A DNA stretch of 40,106 bases from Deltaproteobacteria bacterium (lineage in GTDB: Bacteria > Desulfobacterota > DSM-4660 > Desulfatiglandales > HGW-15), in NCBI GenBank assembly GCA_019308985.1, contig JAFDHB010000013.1:1-40106 (forward strand), in the 5' to 3' direction. The notes beneath the pieces are model-generated. The model ran no database searches. It saw only the letters and a list, made by a program, of their open reading frames with translations, and was not told where the DNA came from. Positions 6,786 through 15,326 of this stretch are shown here, piece by piece. Position numbers and translations under genes: made by a program. Each line of letters begins with the position of its first letter. Position 1 is the first letter of the stretch.

Positions 6786-8369
6786 TTGAAAGACTTCGCT
6801 GTTGACGTATTCGGCGTAAAGAAAATCGGAGCTAACCGCTGGCGAAAGGAATTTTTCTGGCCAGTGACCGACGATGAGTACTTTGCCTTAGTACGTGAAA
6901 TAAGTCGGGTCTTCTTTGACCAGGTTAGAAACACTTCACAAACATTGCAAGACATTATGCTCTCAAATGTTGCCTTGTTACAACAGTACAGTATGATTAT
7001 GCATACTCTACTTGTCATAACAAGAATTAGAGAAATGGGTTACGATCTGGTGTTTGATGACAGGTCTCGCTACTACTCTGATATTTTGGCACAACGAAAC
7101 GCAGAGCCAGCTGGGCAAGTTAGACCGTCCTTCAGCCAAAGATTCAGGAATAACCTAAAACATATGATAAAGCTGCTGGGAAGGAATCATTTTAGTTGTG
7201 GCAGTATCGTGAAGAAGGTTATGACTGAGAAGAGGGTAGTTAGTCTTGGATCATTTGGGCACTTGAAGGGAGAGTATTGCAGGAGAAATAAGCTTATTGT
7301 CTCTCATATGTCAAGCATAGACTTCCTGCGACTATTACCTTCTACAGCCCAGCGACATGCGAAAGTTGAGGAAATCGAGGAGAGGACAGACTGCCTTGTT
7401 GAGAGATTGTTAGAGGTATCTAGAGGAATTGGTTTGTTTTCGGATGAGTTCTTGGAGAGATACCTCAAGGGGGTTTCAGCACAAATGTTGTATATCAGCT
7501 ATTGGGTATATTGGAAGATCATTCGCGATTTCGCAAGGAAGATAGACCTTTTACTATTGGGTGAGGTTGCGAAGCCGTTGAATAAGGCTATATCCTTCGG
7601 ACTGAAGAATAGGTTTGGTACTCGCATAGTCGGCTTTGAGCATGGAAACACGTTCGGATGTCATCTTTCCCCTTTTTTTGCCGCGAACGAGCTTTCCCAC
7701 TGTGACGAGTATGTTGTTTCAACAAAAAAGAGTATTCGAAATTATGTTGAAGCTCAGAAGGAATCGATTTGTCCTTACGGGATTGAGACACAGATATCAT
7801 CGACTGGGACGGATTTCTACCGTATTTTGGCGTCCAAAAACCATCAGTGTCCGCTGCCGAGAAAAATTGAAACCGTCATGCTAATCGGATTCCCGATGAA
7901 TCAGTATCGGTACTTGGGGTTTCCTGGGCACTTTTCTATGATGCATTTGCATCTTGAGCTCAGGCTTCTAGATTTTATGAATCGAATGGGCTTTAGGACG
8001 GTTTATAAGGTGCATCCAGATAGGAAGAAGGAAGCTGAAGGAATTTTCGAAGAGTTTTCTGGATCGGTAACGAGTGAACCTTTTGAAAATGTCGTTCATC
8101 TGTGTGATGCATATCTATTTGCTCACACCGATACTTCCGCCTTTGGGATAGCCGTTTGCACAAACAGGCCAATCATAGTTATTGAGATAGAAGGGAAAAT
8201 TTGGAGGGGGAATTCCTTCGAGCTTGTCTCCAAAAGATGTCGGATTGTGCAAGCGTGGATAGATAAGTGGGGTCGAGTTATTTTCGATGAAAAATGCCTT
8301 AAAGAGGCATTGAGAGAAGAGGTGGAGGAGCCTAATCAGGAGTATTTTCAGGGTTTGATGATAGATTAG
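6786..8369 (+). CDS. putative GT-B-like surface carbohydrate transferase
   Basis: About 527 residues. I do not recognise a named family with confidence. The C-terminal third has YKVHPDRKKEAEGIF and then CDAYLFAHTDTSAFGIAVC...PIIVIE, the pattern of a donor-binding site in capsule- or CDP-glycerol-type GT-B enzymes (aspartate or serine run, small residues, then a conserved proline). A central FGTRIVGFEHGNTFG also fits such folds. It sits inside the pseudaminate genes, so it may transfer that sugar. The start is uncertain: TTG 6786 has AAGGAG 11 nt upstream and avoids overlap with pseB, while TTG 6720 is possible. It looks more AT-rich than the preceding genes. Confidence 0.55.
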   Translation: MKDFAVDVFGVKKIGANRWRKEFFWPVTDDEYFALVREISRVFFDQVRNTSQTLQDIMLSNVALLQQYSMIMHTLLVITRIREMGYDLVFDDRSRYYSDILAQRNAEPAGQVRPSFSQRFRNNLKHMIKLLGRNHFSCGSIVKKVMTEKRVVSLGSFGHLKGEYCRRNKLIVSHMSSIDFLRLLPSTAQRHAKVEEIEERTDCLVERLLEVSRGIGLFSDEFLERYLKGVSAQMLYISYWVYWKIIRDFARKIDLLLLGEVAKPLNKAISFGLKNRFGTRIVGFEHGNTFGCHLSPFFAANELSHCDEYVVSTKKSIRNYVEAQKESICPYGIETQISSTGTDFYRILASKNHQCPLPRKIETVMLIGFPMNQYRYLGFPGHFSMMHLHLELRLLDFMNRMGFRTVYKVHPDRKKEAEGIFEEFSGSVTSEPFENVVHLCDAYLFAHTDTSAFGIAVCTNRPIIVIEIEGKIWRGNSFELVSKRCRIVQAWIDKWGRVIFDEKCLKEALREEVEEPNQEYFQGLMID

Positions 8370-8383
8370 AGCGATAGGCCCGA

Positions 8384-9022
8384 GTGAAGGAAATGAAAAC
8401 GAGACAGTTAGGGTTTTGGACGGGTGATTTTGGCAACAAGTATGTGGAAAGGAATTTGTTTTCATCTGAGCAAATTAGGGAAAGAGGCCAGGAGCTGGAC
8501 AAGCTTCTTGTATCTGCTGGAATCAGCAAGGATATCTCAATTCTGGAAATAGGCGCAAACATCGGGGTAAATCTTAAGGGGCTTAGGCGGTGTGGGTGGA
8601 ACGGGGTTTTTTATGCAGTGGAGCCAAACAGAAAGGCATATGAAATTCTAGTGAACGACAAAGAAATCTGTTTGGAGCAAGGGGTTAATATGGATGGTTT
8701 TGACCTCCCTTTTCAGGAAAGCAGTATTGATATGGTTTTCACGTGCGGTGTTCTGATTCATGTTCATCCAGATGATTTGCTTAGGCTATGTAGTGAAATA
8801 CATCGTGTATCAAGAAGATATGTTCTATGTGTTGAATATTTTTCACCGGAGCCTGTTGAGGTGAAGTATAGAGGTCATGATGGAATGCTTTTCAAAAGGG
8901 ATTTCGGAGGATTTTATCTTGACAGGTGGCCCGAGCTTCGGCTTTTGGCCTATGGGTTTCTTTGGAAGAGAGTAAGCTGCTTCGATGATGTCACGTGGTG
9001 GCTGTTCCAAAAGCTCTGCTAG
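8384..9022 (+). CDS. pseudaminic acid biosynthesis-associated SAM methyltransferase
   Basis: About 212 residues with a class I SAM-dependent methyltransferase fold. LEIGANIGVNLKGL is motif I. FTCGVLIHVHPDDL and EYFSPEPVEVKYRGHDGMLFKRDF match the family described as pseudaminic acid biosynthesis-associated methylase (TIGR03587). The opening RQLGFWTGDFGNKYVERN is also typical. The methyl acceptor is unknown; position suggests a nonulosonate or its precursor. The start may be GTG 8384 or ATG 8393; the ribosome sites do not settle it. It lies 12 bp before the cytidylyltransferase gene. Confidence 0.85.
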   Translation: MKEMKTRQLGFWTGDFGNKYVERNLFSSEQIRERGQELDKLLVSAGISKDISILEIGANIGVNLKGLRRCGWNGVFYAVEPNRKAYEILVNDKEICLEQGVNMDGFDLPFQESSIDMVFTCGVLIHVHPDDLLRLCSEIHRVSRRYVLCVEYFSPEPVEVKYRGHDGMLFKRDFGGFYLDRWPELRLLAYGFLWKRVSCFDDVTWWLFQKLC

Positions 9023-9034
9023 AAGAGGGTGGGT

Positions 9035-9760
9035 ATGGCGACAGTAGCGATCGTACAAGCGAGAATGGGGTCAAAAAGATTCCCAGGAAAGGTTCTGGAG
9101 GAAATAGGTGGTGTTCCTATGCTGTGGCACACGTTCCAAAGAATAAGAAAAGTTCCAGAAATCGATGACGTTGTCCTAGCTACCTCTAAGTTAGGTAGAG
9201 ATGATCCGCTTGTCAGGTTTGCTGAAAGGGAAAGCATCAGTGTTTTTAGGGGAAGCGAAGAAGATGTCCTTGAAAGATACTATATGACGGCAAAAGAGAT
9301 TCAAGCAGAGACTATCGTTAGGATAACGGGAGATTGTCCCTTCATTGATCCTGCAATTACGCGAAGAACGGTAAAACTGTTTCTGGAAAATAGAATTGAC
9401 TATTCTAGCAATACTATTGAACGGACGTTTCCGAGAGGAACTGATACGGAGGTTTTTTCTTTCGATGCACTTGAAAGGGCCTATCACGAAGGATCAACGC
9501 GTGCAGATCGGGAGCATGTGACGCATTACATTGTAAGTAACACCGGGAAATTCAGGGTAAAGTGGGTCAAAAGTAAAAAAAATCTATCCTACATCAGGCA
9601 TTGCGTTGACGTCAAGCAAGACTACTTGTTCGCTAAGGCGCTATTCTTCCACTTGGCTTTTGATAACATTTTCTTTACCACAGAGGAGGTTGAAGCACTC
9701 CTTAAGAGGCTGCCATGGCTAATGGAAATAAATGCACACGTCTGCCAGAAGGAGCTCTGA
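9035..9760 (+). CDS. spsF: SpsF-family cytidylyltransferase, likely CMP-pseudaminate synthetase
   Basis: A 241-residue sugar-acid cytidylyltransferase. The N-terminus ATVAIVQARMGSKRFPGKVL is the nucleotide-binding signature of the SpsF/CTP_transf_3 family. RITGDCPFIDP holds the metal-binding acidic residue, and the YSSNTIERTFPRGTDTEVF stretch is family-typical. Lying between the pse methylase gene and pseG, it most probably performs the PseF step, activating pseudaminic acid with CTP. ATG 9035 follows AGAGGG by 5 nt; GTG 9029 is an alternative. A second cytidylyltransferase of a different subfamily is at 22203, so the split of substrates between them is inferred. Confidence 0.85.
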   Translation: MATVAIVQARMGSKRFPGKVLEEIGGVPMLWHTFQRIRKVPEIDDVVLATSKLGRDDPLVRFAERESISVFRGSEEDVLERYYMTAKEIQAETIVRITGDCPFIDPAITRRTVKLFLENRIDYSSNTIERTFPRGTDTEVFSFDALERAYHEGSTRADREHVTHYIVSNTGKFRVKWVKSKKNLSYIRHCVDVKQDYLFAKALFFHLAFDNIFFTTEEVEALLKRLPWLMEINAHVCQKEL

Positions 9761-9818
9761 GATAATCATCTCAACAAGCAAGAAAAGAGGGCGGGCGGAA
9801 GAAGGTGGAGACTAGTCG

Positions 9819-10874
9819 GTGTTAGACCTTATTATTCGTGCAGATGCTTCGGCTGAAATCGGGACTGGCCACGTAATGAGGTGCTTAGCGCTAGCTCAGG
9901 CATGCCAAAAGCGAGGAGGGAGGGCGATTTTCGTTACGGGTTCGGAGAGTGATATTTTCGGAAGATACCTATTGAGTGAGGGCTTTCAGGTAGTCATGTT
10001 GAAAAAGCAATTGTCGCAAGAGGAAGACTTGAGCAAAACGGTTCAGGCGTTAAAAGAGTCCCGGGGCGGGTGGTTGGTACTGGATGGCTACCATTTTGGT
10101 GTTGGCTATCAGCGCAGAATAAAGCAAGCTGGGCAGCCCCTATTGGTGATCGATGATATTGGCCACCTAGACCACTATTACGCGGATATCGTCTTGAATC
10201 AGAATTTTCATGGGGAAAAAGTGCGCTATTCTTGCGAAGCATACACCGATTTGATTTTGGGGGCGAAGTACGCCCTGCTTCGAGAGGAATTTGTGAAATG
10301 GCGGGGATGGCGCCGTCAAACGTCTCGAGTGGCCAAAAGAGTACTAGTTACTTTGGGTGGAGCGGACCCTGACAATGTAACCTTGAAGGTAATAAGAGCA
10401 TTACAGATGGTTGAGAGGAGTGATGTGAAGGCGATCATAGTTGTAGGGCTTGCCAATACTCATTTGGACGATTTGCGTTCTGCAGCTGAAAATTCTATGG
10501 TCTCAATCGAGCTGAGAGAAAATGTGAAAGATATGCCGGAACTAATGGCATGGGCTGACGTATGTATAGCCGCAGGGGGTATAACGTCGCTCGAAATTGC
10601 TTTTATGGGGTTACCCAGTATATTTATTACCCTTGCCGAGAATCAGAAAAGAGTGACTGAAAGCGTGACGGAACGGGGCATTGGGCTAAGCTTGGGATAT
10701 CATGGTGCAATGTCCCCCGATAGGATACGTGATTCCCTTTTTTTGGTCTTAAACAATTATGATTTGCGATTCTCGATGTGCGAGAAAGGCAAGGAGCTTG
10801 TCGATGGCCTTGGCACCGAAAGAGTTCTGAACCACATGGAGGTGCAGGGTGAGGTAACAAAGGTGAGGGTATGA
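9819..10874 (+). CDS. pseG: UDP-2,4-diacetamido-2,4,6-trideoxy-beta-L-altropyranose hydrolase (PseG)
   Basis: A 351-residue GT-B-fold hydrolase that removes UDP from the pseudaminate precursor. The N-terminal IRADASAEIGTGHVMRC carries the glycine loop and catalytic-site histidine typical of PseG. VTLGGADPDN and WADVCIAAGGITSLEIAFMGLPSI form the nucleotide-binding half. GTG 9819 has GGTGGAG ending 8 nt upstream. Length matches stand-alone PseG; in some bacteria it is fused to PseH, whose gene here follows 10 bp later. Confidence 0.92.
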   Translation: MLDLIIRADASAEIGTGHVMRCLALAQACQKRGGRAIFVTGSESDIFGRYLLSEGFQVVMLKKQLSQEEDLSKTVQALKESRGGWLVLDGYHFGVGYQRRIKQAGQPLLVIDDIGHLDHYYADIVLNQNFHGEKVRYSCEAYTDLILGAKYALLREEFVKWRGWRRQTSRVAKRVLVTLGGADPDNVTLKVIRALQMVERSDVKAIIVVGLANTHLDDLRSAAENSMVSIELRENVKDMPELMAWADVCIAAGGITSLEIAFMGLPSIFITLAENQKRVTESVTERGIGLSLGYHGAMSPDRIRDSLFLVLNNYDLRFSMCEKGKELVDGLGTERVLNHMEVQGEVTKVRV

Positions 10875-10884
10875 GGTGGTGAAT

Positions 10885-11334
10885 ATGCTGCAAGAAATAA
10901 TACTTAGAAAGGCAAGGCCAGAGGACTGTGACCGAGTCTATGAATGGCGGAACCACCCGTCCGTAAGGCAATTTTCCATGGATCCAAGTGAATTGGGATA
11001 TGATGAACATCGAGATTGGTTTTCAGTGGCTTTGCAGGATCCGCAACGAATTCTGTTAATTGCTTCTCGAGGAGATGAAGAGGTTGGTGTGATTCGGTTT
11101 GACTTGAACCTCGATAAGGAAGTCGCTGATGTTAGTATATTTGTAAAGCCGGAGAAACAAAGGAGGGGAGTAGGCAGTCTGATGATTAGGGCAGGCGAAA
11201 AATGGCTGAAACATGAAGGCCTGAGAATCCAAAAACTGAGGGCGACTGTATCTAAGGACAATAGGGCTTCGTTGACTTTGTTTGGAAATGCCGGGTATAG
11301 ACCAGAATTCATTATCCTCCATAAAGCAATATGA
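10885..11334 (+). CDS. pseH: GNAT N-acetyltransferase, PseH type
   Basis: About 149 residues with the GNAT fold. The acetyl-CoA pyrophosphate loop is seen as KQRRGVGSLMI. LRKARPEDCDRVYEWRNHPSVRQFS is the usual PseH/RimJ-like opening, and NRASLTLFGNAGYRP is the C-terminal GNAT motif B. In the pathway it acetylates the 4-amino group of the PseC product. ATG 10885 follows GAGGTGG by 5 nt; GTG codons at 10876 and 10879 are alternatives that run into the ribosome-site region. It directly follows pseG. Confidence 0.85.
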   Translation: MLQEIILRKARPEDCDRVYEWRNHPSVRQFSMDPSELGYDEHRDWFSVALQDPQRILLIASRGDEEVGVIRFDLNLDKEVADVSIFVKPEKQRRGVGSLMIRAGEKWLKHEGLRIQKLRATVSKDNRASLTLFGNAGYRPEFIILHKAI

Positions 11335-11609
11335 CGGAAACACTGGCAATAAGCGGGACGGACGGTGAAGATTAAGGGCTCCTTGACATTGCAGGGTCTT
11401 GGGGTAAGTTCGAAGAGACTGTCTGAACTCGCACATAAACGGAAAAGGCCCGGAGGTCCAGTCTGTAGGTGGGCTAAATAAAGGTCTTTTTGGCAATTTG
11501 TGATAATACCTGGAAATGGAATATGTCGCAAGGTGGTAAGAAGTGTGGTTCAGGTATGCAGTTAGAGCATAGTCTGGCGTTCTAAAGAGGAGTGAATAGG
11601 GGGCTTCGA
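11335..11609. other. 275-bp gap before pseI
   Basis: No convincing gene. A GTG-started 38-codon frame at 11365-11481 has no good ribosome site and no recognisable product. An extended minus-10-like TG plus GATAAT occurs at 11499-11507 without a good minus-35, so a promoter for pseI is possible but weak. This is one of the longest gaps in the otherwise compact gene run. Confidence 0.3.
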
Positions 11610-12704
11610 GTGAGGGAGATTAACATTGCAGATAAGGCTATAGGCCAGGGGCGCCCGTGTTTCGTTGTTGCTGAAATGTCAGCAAATCATAATGGGAGCT
11701 ATGAAAGAGCTGTGGAAATTCTCCATGCCGCGAAGGAATGTGGGGCTGATGCGGTCAAATTGCAGACATACACGGCAGATACCATTACGTTGAAAAGCAC
11801 AGAGAAGCACTTTCAAATAGAAGGTGGACCGTGGTCAGGGCAGACCCTGTATGAGCTGTATGAGGAGGCAAGTACTCCTTGGGAGTGGCAACCAGCTCTC
11901 AAGAAGGAGGCAGAAAGGATTGGGTTGATACTCTTTTCGAGTCCGTTTGATACAAAGGCAGTGGACTTCTTGGCAAGGATGGATGTTCCTGCTTACAAAA
12001 TTGCATCATTCGAGCTCGTAGATTTAGGGCTGATTCAATATGTTGCAAAGAAGGGAAAACCGGTTATCATGTCGACGGGAATGGCAAGCCTTGCGGAGAT
12101 CGAAGAGGCCGTCAGAGAAGTCAAAGATGCTGGAAACGAAAATATTGTTTTGTTGAGATGTGTAAGCGCTTATCCAGCTAGTTCTGAGGACATGAATCTT
12201 GTTACTATCAGACATCTTGAGAGCTTATTCGATTGCGCTGTTGGACTTTCGGATCATACTTTGGGCGATGAAGTAGCAATAGCAGCGGCGACTCTGGGGG
12301 CTAGGATGATCGAGAAACATTTTACGCTTTCCAGAAGAGATGATGGGCCCGATACGGCTTTCTCTATGGAACCGAGTGAGTTTGAGAATATGGTGCGGAA
12401 GATTAGACTGGTAGAGAAAGCCATCGGAAAAGTATCTTATGAGCTTACGGAGGAGGAGCAGAGGAACAGAAAGCTTAGACGTTCTCTCTTTGTAGTCGAG
12501 GATATGAAAAGAGGGGAAACGTTTAGCTCAGAGAATGTGAAGTCTCTCAGACCTGCAGCTGGCCTTAAACCAAATCTGCTAAAGGAAGTCTTAGGCTCTG
12601 TTGCCGCGATGGATATTGAGGCTGGTACTCCGTTGAAATGGGAACACGTTCTTAGGGCCAAAAAGATCATTTCAGATGGCTCTCGCGAAGGTGATGAACT
12701 TTAG
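11610..12704 (+). CDS. pseI: pseudaminic acid synthase (PseI)
   Basis: A 364-residue NeuB-family enzyme that condenses the 6-deoxy-AltdiNAc sugar with phosphoenolpyruvate. The TIM-barrel part has AEMSANHNG and ADAVKLQTYTADTITL; the LQTYTAD form and the later KIASFELVDLGLI separate PseI from sialic acid or legionaminic synthases. HTLGDEVAIAA and IEKHFTL are active-site segments. An SAF (antifreeze-like) domain, FVVEDMKRGETFSSENVKSLRP, closes the protein from about residue 295. GTG 11610 fits homologue length and follows a G-run by 6 nt; GTG 11592 is an alternative. Confidence 0.92.
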   Translation: MREINIADKAIGQGRPCFVVAEMSANHNGSYERAVEILHAAKECGADAVKLQTYTADTITLKSTEKHFQIEGGPWSGQTLYELYEEASTPWEWQPALKKEAERIGLILFSSPFDTKAVDFLARMDVPAYKIASFELVDLGLIQYVAKKGKPVIMSTGMASLAEIEEAVREVKDAGNENIVLLRCVSAYPASSEDMNLVTIRHLESLFDCAVGLSDHTLGDEVAIAAATLGARMIEKHFTLSRRDDGPDTAFSMEPSEFENMVRKIRLVEKAIGKVSYELTEEEQRNRKLRRSLFVVEDMKRGETFSSENVKSLRPAAGLKPNLLKEVLGSVAAMDIEAGTPLKWEHVLRAKKIISDGSREGDEL

Positions 12705-12797
12705 GGGTACGAAGCATATAGAACCATAATAAACTTCGTAGAGTAGAGAAGGTAACGCAGATCGGAATCAGGTGATTTCGACTCGTTCTCACAGTAG

Positions 12798-14603
12798 ATG
12801 TTTGCAGTCAAGTTAATAAGAGCAGTCCTGTTCTTCCCTTCAGTAACAAAGAGAAGAATGGTGCTGCTGCTTGGGATGACGTTAACTGCGACTTTGTTTG
12901 AGGGGTTCGGGGTGGCGATGTTGTTCCCTGTCATGGACTACATAGAGAAGGGGAGGGACTTTCTAGAGTTAGCGAAAGAGTCCAGGATGTGGCTTTACAT
13001 CGATACCATTTTTAGCATCTTTTCAATACCCAAGAACCTGATTTCTCTGATGGTTCTCGTCTTCCTTCTGCTAATTGTAAGACAGCTCTTTAACTATCTA
13101 AGAACTGTCTATTCTACTTGGATCACAGAGGCTATATTTGCGGATATCCGAGGCGAGGGTTTTAGATGGTTTGTTCGGGCTGACATGCCTTTTTACGATA
13201 TTCACGGCATTGGGGAGCTGGTAAATGTTTTAACAGTGGATGGGATTCGCGCAGGCAGCGGAATTTTCACCTTCTTTAACCTCCTAGCAGCTTCGATGAT
13301 TTTCGTTTTGTATTTTATCTTCTTACTTTTCCTTTCGCCGGGCATGACCTTGTTTGCTATGGGCATAATGGGGTGTGTGGGGCTCGTGCTAAAATCCAGG
13401 ATCACGCGATCTGGAGAGATCGGTCTTGAAGTATCAAAGTATAATGACAAGATATCCGCTTCTGTCGTCGAAAGACTGAATGGTATAAGGCTTATCAAAC
13501 TATCTGCAACGGAGGAAGAAGAAATAAGGAGCATTCGGGGGTTCTCAGAAAAGATAAGGGAAAATACTTATAAACTTGCCAGAATCAGGGCGAGGATGGA
13601 GTTCACGGTTGATCCAATGGTGATCTTGGCGGGGTTGACTATACTCTATCTTTCTTCTGAGGTCTTTCATATGACCTTGGCGAAGACCGGGATATTCATC
13701 TTTATTCTATTGAGGCTAATGCCTTACACGAAGGACATGTTTAATTCGAGACAGGCGCTGGCAGGGTTTTCAGGAAGTCTTTTCAGGGTAACAAGTCTTT
13801 TGGACAGGGCTCGCGGATCTGAAGTGATTCGAGGTGGAAAAGTAGCTTCATTCAAATTAGAAAAAGGGATCAGATTCGAAAATGTCTCTTTTGCCTATGA
13901 TCAAAGGAGTGATTTTGCACTAAAGAACATCAATATCTGGATAGCCGCGGGTCGGATGACCGCTCTCATAGGACGGTCAGGGGCAGGAAAGTCAACCTTG
14001 GTTGACCTGATACCGAGATTACGCGTACCTTCAGAGGGAAGGATTACTGTAGATAGTCAACCCATCGAGGAATTCGATCTGAAGATATTGAGAAGGTCAA
14101 TTGCCTTTGTGTCCCAGGAAGGATTCCTATTTAATGACACCATCGAGAACAATATTAAGTATTGCCGGCCTGATGCGAATATGGATGATGTGGCTAGGGC
14201 TGCAGCGATGGCGTATGCAGAGGGCTTCATACGGGAATTCCCGGAGGGCTACGAAACCGTCGTCGGCGAAAGGGGTGTTAAACTATCAGGGGGCCAGAAG
14301 CAGAGAATCATCCTTGCAAGAGCTCTTCTCCAGCAGGCATCAATCATTATCCTTGATGAGCCAACGACTGCTCTTGATTCTGAATCAGAAGTATATATTC
14401 AGAAGGCAATGGAAGGTTTGAGGGCCCGAGGTGGGATCACTATGATAGTCATAGCTCACCGGCTATCTACCATCAGGAGTGCGGATCAAATTATTGTACT
14501 TGACAGGGGAAGGGTCATAGAGTGTGGCAGCCCAAGCGAGTTGATGCACGAGGATACGTGGTATGCTGACATGGTCAGAATGCAGACAATTTCAGAATAC
14601 TAG
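12798..14603 (+). CDS. ABC transporter permease/ATPase, MsbA or PglK type (glycolipid flippase)
   Basis: A 601-residue half-transporter fused to its ATPase. Hydrophobic spans lie near residues 21-46, 80-101, 155-195 and 270-295. The nucleotide-binding domain has Walker A GRSGAGKST at about 392-400, signature LSGGQKQR at about 496-503, Walker B IIILDEPT at about 515-522 and a switch histidine in AHR. Homodimers of this architecture flip lipid A-core or lipid-linked oligosaccharides across the inner membrane. Given the surrounding glycan genes and the absence of a recognisable Wzx, a PglK-like role is the best inference. ATG 12798 has only a weak ribosome site; ATG 12858 would cut into the first membrane span. 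Confidence 0.85.
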   Translation: MFAVKLIRAVLFFPSVTKRRMVLLLGMTLTATLFEGFGVAMLFPVMDYIEKGRDFLELAKESRMWLYIDTIFSIFSIPKNLISLMVLVFLLLIVRQLFNYLRTVYSTWITEAIFADIRGEGFRWFVRADMPFYDIHGIGELVNVLTVDGIRAGSGIFTFFNLLAASMIFVLYFIFLLFLSPGMTLFAMGIMGCVGLVLKSRITRSGEIGLEVSKYNDKISASVVERLNGIRLIKLSATEEEEIRSIRGFSEKIRENTYKLARIRARMEFTVDPMVILAGLTILYLSSEVFHMTLAKTGIFIFILLRLMPYTKDMFNSRQALAGFSGSLFRVTSLLDRARGSEVIRGGKVASFKLEKGIRFENVSFAYDQRSDFALKNINIWIAAGRMTALIGRSGAGKSTLVDLIPRLRVPSEGRITVDSQPIEEFDLKILRRSIAFVSQEGFLFNDTIENNIKYCRPDANMDDVARAAAMAYAEGFIREFPEGYETVVGERGVKLSGGQKQRIILARALLQQASIIILDEPTTALDSESEVYIQKAMEGLRARGGITMIVIAHRLSTIRSADQIIVLDRGRVIECGSPSELMHEDTWYADMVRMQTISEY

Positions 14604-14654
14604 CTACCGAAGGAGCGCTCAGTCTATAGACTTCTAAGGCACTGGGAGCAGGTT

Positions 14655-15293
14655 TTGCAAGATATCATCATAGTAGGAGCCGGGGGGCATGCTAAGGTTG
14701 TGATTTGTTCCATTCATTCAAGGGGGGAGTATCACATCCTTGGCGCGACTGACCCGAACCGAGATTTATGGGGAAAGATTATCATCGGAAGTACAAGAGT
14801 TTTGGGTGACGATTCGGTCTTAGAGGAATACGCCTCAAAGAACTGTGCGGCGGCGGTAGGTGTGGGTATCAGTGTGCCTATGGAAAAGAGGAAGAGGATA
14901 TTTGAAATCCTACACGAGAAGGGATTCATGTTGCCTCCCATAGTGCATAGATTCACATTCGTTTGCCCTGGCTCGCACGTGGGAAAAGGGGCCCAAATAA
15001 TGGCCGGCTCTGTGATACAGGCAGATTGTTATATAGGGAAAAACACAATAATCAATACGTGCGTGAGCGTAGACCATGGTTGTCGAATAGGCTCACATAG
15101 TCATATAGGTCCGGGTGCAACTCTGGGTGGAGATGTAACTATAGGAGACGGCTCGTTCATAGGGTTAGGAGCAAGGATCCTGCCGGGAATCTCTGTCGGT
15201 GAAAATGCTATCGTCGGAGGAGGCGCCGTTGTAACGGAGGATGTCCCTGATTCCAGTAAAGTGTTTGGAATTCCGGCGAAGTTGAGAGCATGA
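14655..15293 (+). CDS. NeuD/PglD-family sugar O- or N-acetyltransferase
   Basis: A 212-residue protein with a small Rossmann-like N-terminal domain (IIIVGAGGHAKVV) and a C-terminal left-handed beta-helix of hexapeptide repeats from about residue 95. IINTCVSVDHGCRIGSH contains the catalytic histidine motif of NeuD/PglD (usually SVDHDC). GIPAKLRA is the usual end. Family members acetylate 4-amino groups of UDP sugars (PglD, LegH-like) or sialic acids (NeuD). The two 4-amino-sugar routes nearby leave the substrate open. TTG 14655 has GGGAG 6 nt upstream. Confidence 0.85.
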   Translation: MQDIIIVGAGGHAKVVICSIHSRGEYHILGATDPNRDLWGKIIIGSTRVLGDDSVLEEYASKNCAAAVGVGISVPMEKRKRIFEILHEKGFMLPPIVHRFTFVCPGSHVGKGAQIMAGSVIQADCYIGKNTIINTCVSVDHGCRIGSHSHIGPGATLGGDVTIGDGSFIGLGARILPGISVGENAIVGGGAVVTEDVPDSSKVFGIPAKLRA

Positions 15294-15326
15294 TTCCCAA
15301 TTGAGATTCAGTGGAGAGCAGCACTT

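Noticed and set aside
11365..11481. GTG-started 38-codon small gene
   Set aside because: No clear ribosome site, no recognisable sequence, and no supporting context.
10938..11531. 197-codon - strand frame across pseH and the gap before pseI
   Set aside because: Overlaps pseH almost fully and shows no motif. The part in the gap is short and low in information.
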